Below, piece by piece: positions 1 through 5,487 of a DNA stretch of 6,987 nt. How positions within the stretch are numbered: the stretch's first letter is position 1; each line of letters opens with the position of its first letter. The stretch comes from an uncultured Candidatus Saccharibacteria bacterium. Its GTDB lineage: Bacteria > Patescibacteriota > Saccharimonadia > Saccharimonadales > Saccharimonadaceae. The DNA lies in NCBI GenBank assembly GCA_947253405.1, contig CAMXZF010000033.1:1-6987 (forward strand), written 5' to 3'. A model generated the notes under the pieces. The model was given only the letters and a program-made list of their open reading frames with translations, did not search any database and was not told the origin of the DNA. Position numbers and translations under genes: made by a program.

Positions 1-13
1 ACAGCTCTTGGGG

Positions 14-106
14 CTAATTCTTTTTAATTAAACTATAGCGATCGATACTGTCATAAAATTCCGCCACATCCTCTATAGAGTCATTTTTTAGATTTTGCCC
101 ACTCAT
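14..106 (-). CDS. possible 30-aa acidic small protein
   Basis: An ATG (106-104) opens a 30-codon frame ending in TAG (16-14). It begins MSGQNLKNDS and has an acidic middle (IEDVAEFYDSID) and a basic end (LIKKN). There is no membrane segment or known motif. A TATTAT hexamer on the same strand (123-118) lies about 11 nt before the ATG, so a transcript would have a leader of only about 5 nt, much like the layout proposed for the hydrolase gene at 2334. No Shine-Dalgarno is seen. It follows the YhgE-like gene on the same strand by 66 nt. A frame this short can occur by chance in AT-rich DNA, and no family is recognised; the composition (few rare residues, amphipathic) is merely compatible with a real peptide. 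Confidence 0.3.
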   Translation of the reverse strand: MSGQNLKNDSIEDVAEFYDSIDRYSLIKKN

Positions 107-117
107 AATTTATCCAC

Positions 118-123
118 ATAATA
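118..123 (-). promoter_or_regulatory. possible -10 box before the 30-aa ORF
   Basis: TATTAT on the minus strand is one base from the TATAAT consensus and is placed to start transcription a few nt before the ATG at 106. No good -35 is seen (best nearby TTGCAT, about 18 nt upstream). AT-rich DNA makes chance matches common. Confidence 0.2.
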
Positions 124-172
124 GCAAAAATCTAGGGGTAAATGCAAATAGTTAACACGTTAATTTTAGCTA

Positions 173-2254
173 TTATAGCTTGTAATTAGTATAGTCTTCA
201 CTAAGAAGTTTTTGATTATCGTCTAATCTAGAGTTACCAGCTTTGTCGCCTTTAAGTTTTTTGAGCGTAAACATAGTGATAGCTAATAAAATTAATGAAG
301 TAACTAAAAGTGTAACCAGATAAATATAGCTATACTTAATATTCAACGCACTAATACCACCGCTGATAGCTCCCTTGAGACCAATAATAGAATAGGTCAT
401 AGGTACTAGGCTGTGTGCTTTTTGATAGAGTTGACTGGCAGTTTCAACGGGAAAAGTACCGCCCGACGATCCAAGCGATAGGATTAATATAACCATGCCA
501 ACAAAGCGTCCGGGGTTATCAAAAGCTACAGCCAAAAACATCAGCATAAACATAATAGATAGGGTATAAACAATTAATATACCAAAATAGTTAAAGAAAC
601 TATTAACTTCTAAGCCTAGCATCATCATAATTGAGCCAGCGATAATTGACATCAATAGAGACATAATTATGCCCAGCGCAACTTTAGAAAAGAACCACTT
701 AAGCCAACTAGCTTTACGGTCATAAATTTTTCTTACAGGATAGGCAAAATTAAATAGCATACAGCCAACAAAAAGTGATACCGACATAAAATAGGGTGAT
801 AAACCGTGACCATAGTTTTTAACTTTACTGTAGCTCTCGTGTTGTTTTTTGATAGGTTCAGCGATTAATTGTGCGCTCTTCTCATTTAGGGGAGAATCTT
901 GTAGTTTTTTTGCCCCATCACTTAAGGCTGCAGTTAATTTATGGCTGCCGTCTTTTAGCTGGTTGCTAGCAATATTCAACTGACCCACCCCGTCAATTAG
1001 TGGTGCACCGCTGTTTTCTAAAGTTAAAAGGCCGTTTTTTAACTTTAGACTGCCGCTATTTAATTGGTTTATTTTATTAGTAAATGTAGGGCTATTTATT
1101 TGTTTATTAATAGTAGAAATTTTTTCAAAAAATTTATTATTACCATCAGCAATAGCTCCTGCTCCGGTTGACAAATATTTTATATTATTAGCCAGGGTAT
1201 CTATTCTATTAATAGTCTCTTCTTTGGTGGGTAAACTTGCCTTTACTTTTTCTAGATCAGTTAGTTGTTTTAATAAGAGTTTGGCGCTTAATATATCGTC
1301 TTGACTTAGACCCAATTCTAATATTTTGTCGCCTGGTAGGCTTTCTAGTTTATTTATTAAATTATTAATAGATAAAGTGTTTGGTGTTGAGAAATCTAGT
1401 TGACCGATTGTCTCTTTAAGATGATTTATTTTAGTTAAATTTTCGGGATTATTAAATTTATTTATAGAGTCAGACAACTTATTTGATGCATCTGCTAGTT
1501 TCTTTGATTGTTCAGCAGCCTCTTTTAAATTTATTTTATATTTAGCAGCTTCATTAACTGCTTGGTTAATTCCACTGCTTAACTCGCTTGAGCCTTTTGT
1601 TAAATTAGTAACACCCTCACTTAGGTTAATTGAACTATTGTTTAGCTTACTTAGGCCGCCACTCAATTGATCAATCCCTAAATATATTTGATTGGAACTA
1701 TCGCTAGCGCTAGCCATGCCATCTCCCGCTTGCTTAATATTAGAAATAATTGCTTTAGCGTAAGCGAGTCTAAGTGATTGGCTAACTTCGTTTTTAATTT
1801 TTTCCACTACTGAAGTGCCAATGGTTTTAATTGCAAAATTTAAAGAGTCATTGGTTTGATATTCTAGACTTAGTTGATCGGGCGATAGGTTATTTATGGA
1901 AGTAGCTTTTTTAGAAAAGTCGCTTGGTATTATGATGGAAAAATAGTATCTATTGGACTCCATGCCAGCTTTGGCTTTTTGCCTATCTACAAAATCCCAC
2001 CTAAAGCTAGAGTCTTTAGATAGGTTTTTTATTAGATCGTCGCCCAAATTAATATTTTTATTAAGGTAAGTTGCGGGTTTATCTTCATTAACTACAGCTA
2101 CCTGTATATTGTTAAGATTGTTGTATGGATCCCAAACGGATCTAAGAAATATACCAGAATATAAAATGGGCACAAAGACTAGACCTATTAAGGTAATTAG
2201 TAGCATCTTATTGTGCCAGATTTTTTTAAGCTCAGTTTTAAAAATTCCAATCAT
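173..2254 (-). CDS. YhgE/Pip-family ABC-2-type membrane protein
   Basis: This is a membrane protein of the YhgE/Pip family, whose members include the Lactococcus phage infection protein and the related phage-receptor/type VII secretion proteins YueB/EsaA. No enzymatic activity is known for the family. Counting from the ATG at 2254 (693 aa), it has a membrane segment at about 17-38, then WDP (41-43) and VAVVNED (52-58), which are typical of the YhgE N-terminal domain. A long extracytoplasmic helical region follows, with spaced Leu/Gly repeats such as LSGGLSKL and LKNGLLTL (about 195-450). Five or so membrane segments lie at about 486-506, 519-548, 556-578, 583-601 and 642-664, with the family motif SGGTFPV at 597-603. 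The frame could open earlier at a TTG (2296), but MIGIFKTELKKIW is the usual family N-terminus, so I prefer the ATG; a TACAAT at 2284-2279 would suit it. It ends in TAA. It diverges from the esterase gene. The physiological role here is unknown. Confidence 0.88.
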   Translation of the reverse strand: MIGIFKTELKKIWHNKMLLITLIGLVFVPILYSGIFLRSVWDPYNNLNNIQVAVVNEDKPATYLNKNINLGDDLIKNLSKDSSFRWDFVDRQKAKAGMESNRYYFSIIIPSDFSKKATSINNLSPDQLSLEYQTNDSLNFAIKTIGTSVVEKIKNEVSQSLRLAYAKAIISNIKQAGDGMASASDSSNQIYLGIDQLSGGLSKLNNSSINLSEGVTNLTKGSSELSSGINQAVNEAAKYKINLKEAAEQSKKLADASNKLSDSINKFNNPENLTKINHLKETIGQLDFSTPNTLSINNLINKLESLPGDKILELGLSQDDILSAKLLLKQLTDLEKVKASLPTKEETINRIDTLANNIKYLSTGAGAIADGNNKFFEKISTINKQINSPTFTNKINQLNSGSLKLKNGLLTLENSGAPLIDGVGQLNIASNQLKDGSHKLTAALSDGAKKLQDSPLNEKSAQLIAEPIKKQHESYSKVKNYGHGLSPYFMSVSLFVGCMLFNFAYPVRKIYDRKASWLKWFFSKVALGIIMSLLMSIIAGSIMMMLGLEVNSFFNYFGILIVYTLSIMFMLMFLAVAFDNPGRFVGMVILILSLGSSGGTFPVETASQLYQKAHSLVPMTYSIIGLKGAISGGISALNIKYSYIYLVTLLVTSLILLAITMFTLKKLKGDKAGNSRLDDNQKLLSEDYTNYKL

Positions 2255-2278
2255 TACATTTAGATATTTAGCATATCG

Positions 2279-2284
2279 ATTGTA
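2279..2284 (-). promoter_or_regulatory. alternative -10 box for the YhgE-like gene
   Basis: TACAAT (5 of 6 bases of consensus) on the minus strand would place a transcription start near 2272, giving a leader of about 18 nt before the ATG at 2254. No clear -35 lies upstream. If used, it would exclude the TTG start at 2296. Confidence 0.25.
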
Positions 2285-2312
2285 ACACAACTTCAATGTC
2301 TAAACACTAAAT

Positions 2313-2322
2313 ATTATATAAT
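2313..2322. promoter_or_regulatory. palindromic, possibly bidirectional -10 element
   Basis: ATTATATAAT is a perfect 10-bp palindrome between two divergent genes. It contains a consensus TATAAT on the plus strand (2317-2322) and another on the minus strand (2318-2313). The plus-strand box would start transcription near 2329, about 5 nt before the hydrolase ATG. The minus-strand box would start near 2306, ahead of the YhgE-like gene, with a leader of about 52 nt to the ATG at 2254 or about 10 nt to the TTG at 2296. Minus-strand TTTTCA (2340-2335, 16-nt spacer) is a weak -35 match. No plus-strand -35 of quality is seen. Confidence 0.5.
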
Positions 2323-2333
2323 AGTGATAATCT

Positions 2334-3353
2334 ATGAAAAAAGATAAATATCTATTAAATAGTAAACTAATAGGCTTTATAGGCTTAACTACTGTATTGG
2401 GATTAGTTTATAAAAAAAGCTTAAGTTCACCTAAGCGTCGCCAGCGCACCGCTATGAATTTAATAAGATTCATATTTGATAACTACAACGAGCATATAAT
2501 TAAAGATTCTTTAAGTCGCTATGAGCCAGATAATATAAAATCGTTAACTAACATTAACTATCAACCTGGCAGTAAGGACGCCAAATTAGATATTTATTAT
2601 CCAAACTGCAAATATAAGTCAAATCCCGTAATTGTTTGGATTCATGGCGGTGGATTTATTACTGGAAGTAAAGATATGGTTAAGTCTTGGGTGAAAATTG
2701 TTGCTAAACATAGCCATTGCGCTGTTATTACCGTTGAGTATTCGGTAGCACCTAGCGACACCTACCCTAAGCCAGTAAAACAAGTTAACGCTGCCCTATC
2801 TTATCTGCGACGCCATGCCAAAAGCCTTAATGTCGGCAGAACTTTTATTTTAGCGGGTGACTCAGCTGGCGCGCACATCGCTGCGCAGGTTTCTATGATT
2901 AATGCTGATAAAGACTATGCTCGATTAATGAAAATTCGACCCGCCCTTAATAAGTGCGCTATTAAGGGCAATATATTAATGTGTGGAGCATATGATCTAA
3001 GTTTAGCTGACAGCGGCGAAGATATGGCGCAAGCAATGCAGGTTTTGATTCGAGCTTATGCCGGTACAATGAATTATAAAGCTAATTCACTAGTTAAGTA
3101 CGCCTCAATCACCGATTATGTCAGTGGTAATTTTCCTAAAAGTTTTATATCTGCTGGAAATACTGATCCGTTATTACAGCATTCCTATAATTTAGACAAA
3201 GCTTTAAAGTCATTAGGTGTTTTAACAGACACTGTATTTTTCCCTAAAGACCACAAGCCAAATTTATTTCATGAATATCAATTTAATCTAGATCTAAGAG
3301 AAGCTAGATACTGTTTTAGTAGGATGATCAAGTTTATTGAAGGCTGTAAATAG
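2334..3353 (+). CDS. membrane-anchored alpha/beta hydrolase, HSL-type esterase
   Basis: A 339-aa serine hydrolase of the hormone-sensitive-lipase/carboxylesterase (bacterial type IV lipase) group, expected to cleave carboxylic esters; the substrate cannot be read from sequence. A hydrophobic stretch at about 8-26 followed by KKSLSSPKRRQR looks like an N-terminal membrane anchor. The fold markers are all present: oxyanion-hole HGGG at 104-107, EYSVAP at 135-140 (equivalent to the family's YRLAP), nucleophile elbow GDSAG at 175-179 with Ser177, and probable acid Asp278 (GNTDPL) and His313 (LFHEYQF). The length is normal for the family. The ATG lies only about 11 nt after a consensus TATAAT and has no Shine-Dalgarno, so the mRNA is probably almost leaderless. 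It ends in TAG. It is divergent from the YhgE-like gene and convergent with the T4SS-type operon. A role in scavenging or modifying host lipids would suit an epibiont but is only inferred. Confidence 0.9.
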   Translation: MKKDKYLLNSKLIGFIGLTTVLGLVYKKSLSSPKRRQRTAMNLIRFIFDNYNEHIIKDSLSRYEPDNIKSLTNINYQPGSKDAKLDIYYPNCKYKSNPVIVWIHGGGFITGSKDMVKSWVKIVAKHSHCAVITVEYSVAPSDTYPKPVKQVNAALSYLRRHAKSLNVGRTFILAGDSAGAHIAAQVSMINADKDYARLMKIRPALNKCAIKGNILMCGAYDLSLADSGEDMAQAMQVLIRAYAGTMNYKANSLVKYASITDYVSGNFPKSFISAGNTDPLLQHSYNLDKALKSLGVLTDTVFFPKDHKPNLFHEYQFNLDLREARYCFSRMIKFIEGCK

Positions 3354-3457
3354 TTTAGGGATATAATTTTATATGCCTAGAGAAGCTTGTCTTATTGGTT
3401 TTAAATACTAGCAATTATATAGAGTTGGCCCCACTATACAACGAACTAGTACTAAAA
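3354..3457. other. convergent intergenic region with small inverted repeats
   Basis: This 104-nt spacer lies between converging genes. It holds an AT-only inverted repeat ATATAA-TT-TTATAT (3361-3374) and two copies of ACTAGT (3445-3450 and 3457-3462). The second copy covers the TAG stop of the minus-strand gene. An alternative hairpin, TACTA (3450-3454) with TAGTA (3459-3463), is followed by a T-rich stretch (3468-3472) and could be a weak plus-strand terminator. None has a GC-rich stem, so termination here is unproven. Confidence 0.35.
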
Positions 3458-4168
3458 CTAGTATATGTTTTTGTAAGTATAGCTAATTAACTCTTTATTA
3501 TCTTTGTCTCTAATTACAACTTTCATGTTGCCATCCTCCATTGTGATAATGTTTTCTAGAGTAAGGCTATCAGGGTTATTGTTAATTTTAAATTTAAACC
3601 CATTGTATTCGGTGCGATTATTTTCTCTTGGGTTATCAACTTTAGAAAAGGTACTATCTTTTAAAATCTTAACGCGATCTAATTTGATGTTATTATTGTT
3701 TGCGTATATTTGAATAATTGGTTTAAAGTATTTATCAAATCTTCCAGGATAACCCAAATCATAGCTATAATAGTTTAGCCAAATTGTACCTTTATAGAAA
3801 TATCGAATAATTTTATCTGGCACCCCTTTATCCACCATTTCATCAGGCGAGAAAAACGTTACGCCCATTTCAACTTTTTCATCTTTTAAAATAAATAAAA
3901 TTGAATTATCAGTATCTTTTTTTGCGGTTGAAGATAACTGTATTAGCTTCCAGTCACCGTCAGAAACTAATGTTTTATCAAACTTTACATCTTTGCGCTT
4001 CAAATGATTTTTTGCAGAAATAAATGATTTCTTATCTGATGGGGATAATTTATTTTCGGGTAAACTAAAAAAATAAGCGAAGCTAATTATAACTATAAGT
4101 ACAACAAATCCAGCGAATATATAAATATATTTTCGGTCAGTGTCTTTAAAATATTTTACTATGCCCAT
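3458..4168 (-). CDS. single-pass membrane protein with extracytoplasmic domain, unknown function
   Basis: No family is recognised for this 236-aa protein. A short basic N-terminus (MGIVKYFKDTDRK) precedes one strong membrane helix at about 14-36. The remaining 200 residues are hydrophilic and should lie outside the membrane. They appear to form two parts: one at about 58-125 ending in GVPDKIIRYF, whose W...ILFILKDEK...F pattern resembles small extracytoplasmic domains I associate with Saccharibacteria and Actinobacteria; and one at about 144-236 with YANNNNIKLDRVKILKDS and a beta-rich end. It starts 3 nt after the stop of the wall-hydrolase gene. AAGGAGGGGG (4188-4179), inside the end of that gene, is the clearest Shine-Dalgarno in the window although its AGGAGG core is 13 nt from the ATG. 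The two are therefore probably translationally coupled. Size and topology would fit a VirB8-like T4SS scaffold, but no VirB8 motif is seen. It ends in TAG. Confidence 0.8.
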   Translation of the reverse strand: MGIVKYFKDTDRKYIYIFAGFVVLIVIISFAYFFSLPENKLSPSDKKSFISAKNHLKRKDVKFDKTLVSDGDWKLIQLSSTAKKDTDNSILFILKDEKVEMGVTFFSPDEMVDKGVPDKIIRYFYKGTIWLNYYSYDLGYPGRFDKYFKPIIQIYANNNNIKLDRVKILKDSTFSKVDNPRENNRTEYNGFKFKINNNPDSLTLENIITMEDGNMKVVIRDKDNKELISYTYKNIY

Positions 4169-4171
4169 AAC

Positions 4172-5461
4172 CTAATTACCCCCTCCTTCATATCGACAAT
4201 AACGCTCAGGTTTGAACCAAGTTCCAGATTTGCTAGGGCCACTACAGCCACCATAGTCTTTTCTGGTGCAGCCATTATCTCCATGAGAACCAACGGTTGT
4301 TATCGTGTCGCCTTCTACTTTTACAACAACTTCAGCATGGCTTGGGGTTGTCGCTATATCACCCGGTTTAACTTCTGATTTAGGAATAACTTTATAACCA
4401 GGTAGGTCACAAAACTGTGCAGCTGACGCAGATGCCCAATGCCCAGTTCCTTTGTAAACAGCGGCTGCTGCAAAACCTGAGCAGTCGATACCTGTTTCAT
4501 AAGACGAGAACTTATCAGCTATTATACGGTCAGTATCCTCTTTGGATTTATGTCCACCACCTAGGTTATAACAGGTTATATGATCTTCGTTGCACCAACT
4601 AGCCATCTCCAGAGCAGCTTCAGCAATTGATCCAAAACTATCTTTTTTACAAGATCCAGAGCCGCCACCTTTATCTGAAGCGCCCCCTAGTGCTCCCGCA
4701 TAAATTATGTATGCGCCGTGGTGGTTATTTGCAGGATATTGTATTGGCCCGTTATCTGTTTTGATTTGCCCCCAAGTGTTGTTTGATTTTGTTTCTGGGT
4801 CGGTAGGATCACGCTTTTTGTCGGCCCTATTCATAACGTAAGGTGAACCTTCGCCAATGTCAGCACCATGATTGTCAAACCCTAGCTTTTTTGCTTGATC
4901 TTTATAAACCGACGCCATACCGTTGTAGCCAAAAAATAGTTTTTTGACATTGTCAGGGTCATTTAAGTCTGAGCTACCAGCATGTTGTTTTACTTCATCG
5001 GCAGCTTTATCAGCCGCCTCTTGAAATTCTGCATCAGAATAATCGCCAACTTTAAATCCGCCTTTATAAAATTGGAATGGGCCTTGACCATTAGAGGGCC
5101 CACCCTTATATTGGCCGGACTCCAAGATATGTATGGTTGCAAGAATTTGCCAAGGTATACTGTACTTATTCGCGGCTTCTTCATAAAAATGCTGGAGCTC
5201 TTTAACTTTGCTCATCTGCTCTTCTGTTAATATAGGGTCGCCTTTATAATCTTTGTTGTCACCAAAGCTTGATGACGAGTCGCATCCGTCGCCAAAAAAA
5301 TTAACGTCATTTGCCTGGTAAAAATCCTGCTCCGTTAAAGACTTATCTTTACTTTCTTCGTCTGGGTCAGCCTTTACTATGTTAGTAGAGCCAACACCAA
5401 CAATAAAAGTTATAAGCATAAGCATCGCAACATAAATACCAGCCTTACGTCTTGTTATCAT
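4172..5461 (-). CDS. secreted bifunctional peptidoglycan hydrolase (lysozyme/SLT-like + NlpC/P60), CwlT/VirB1-type
   Basis: A 429-aa secreted enzyme predicted to cut both the glycan strand and the peptide of peptidoglycan. Residues 1-31 form a signal peptide (basic MITRRK, hydrophobic core, probable cleavage after VKA at 29-31). A lysozyme/transglycosylase-like domain covers about 85-260, with probable catalytic Glu114 (ILESG), GQGPFQF at 125-131, FFGYNG at 176-181 and YVMN at 208-211. A Gly/Ser-rich linker (259-270) leads to an NlpC/P60 domain (about 275-425) with Cys327 in DCSGF, His375 in SHAEVV and possible third residue His393. Cys60 and eight further cysteines suggest disulfides. The same two-domain order occurs in CwlT of ICEBs1 and its Tn916 relative, which open the wall for conjugation. 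It begins 26 nt after the VirB6-like gene and is followed after 3 nt by a membrane-protein gene. No good Shine-Dalgarno precedes the ATG; the spacer is AT-rich. It ends in TAG. Confidence 0.87.
   Translation of the reverse strand: MITRRKAGIYVAMLMLITFIVGVGSTNIVKADPDEESKDKSLTEQDFYQANDVNFFGDGCDSSSSFGDNKDYKGDPILTEEQMSKVKELQHFYEEAANKYSIPWQILATIHILESGQYKGGPSNGQGPFQFYKGGFKVGDYSDAEFQEAADKAADEVKQHAGSSDLNDPDNVKKLFFGYNGMASVYKDQAKKLGFDNHGADIGEGSPYVMNRADKKRDPTDPETKSNNTWGQIKTDNGPIQYPANNHHGAYIIYAGALGGASDKGGGSGSCKKDSFGSIAEAALEMASWCNEDHITCYNLGGGHKSKEDTDRIIADKFSSYETGIDCSGFAAAAVYKGTGHWASASAAQFCDLPGYKVIPKSEVKPGDIATTPSHAEVVVKVEGDTITTVGSHGDNGCTRKDYGGCSGPSKSGTWFKPERYCRYEGGGN
4179..4188 (-). promoter_or_regulatory. 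Shine-Dalgarno site inside the preceding gene
   Basis: AAGGAGGGGG on the minus strand encodes the Glu-Gly-Gly end of the wall hydrolase and also serves as a strong ribosome binding site for the membrane-protein gene starting at 4168. The AGGAGG core is 13 nt from the ATG, longer than usual; an in-frame TAG only 3 nt upstream of the ATG excludes an earlier start. Confidence 0.6.
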
Positions 5462-5487
5462 ATTATTTATATTCTACCACACCAACC

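Noticed and set aside
3..25. Plus-strand hairpin AGCTC-TTG-GGGCT followed by TTTTT, a possible terminator for a gene left of the window
   Set aside because: The stem has only 5 pairs including one G-U, and 5 nt separate it from the T-run; the gene it would serve is not visible.
1..27. Plus-strand frame reading TALGANSF then TAA, possibly the end of a gene from the left
   Set aside because: Eight codons are too few to distinguish from chance, and the other frames also end soon.
152..163. Inverted repeat TTAAC-AC-GTTAA downstream of the YhgE-like gene
   Set aside because: Five-base arms in AT-rich DNA are expected by chance, and there is no T-run or second copy to support a terminator or operator.
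1703..1714. Perfect 12-bp palindrome GCTAGCGCTAGC
   Set aside because: It lies inside the YhgE-like gene and is simply the codons for Ala-Ser-Ala-Ser; no sign that it is an operator.
3361..3420. TATAAT-like hexamers on both strands in the convergent spacer
   Set aside because: They point into the ends of genes on the opposite strand, have no -35 partner and are expected in such AT-rich sequence.
3504..3713. Plus-strand 69-codon frame opposite the unknown membrane protein
   Set aside because: It is antisense to a convincing gene, has no start signal and its composition follows from the opposite strand.
4982..5230. Plus-strand 82-codon frame and a minus-strand 64-codon frame within the wall-hydrolase gene
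   Set aside because: The region encodes the lysozyme-like domain with its catalytic Glu in the main frame; the others are shadows.
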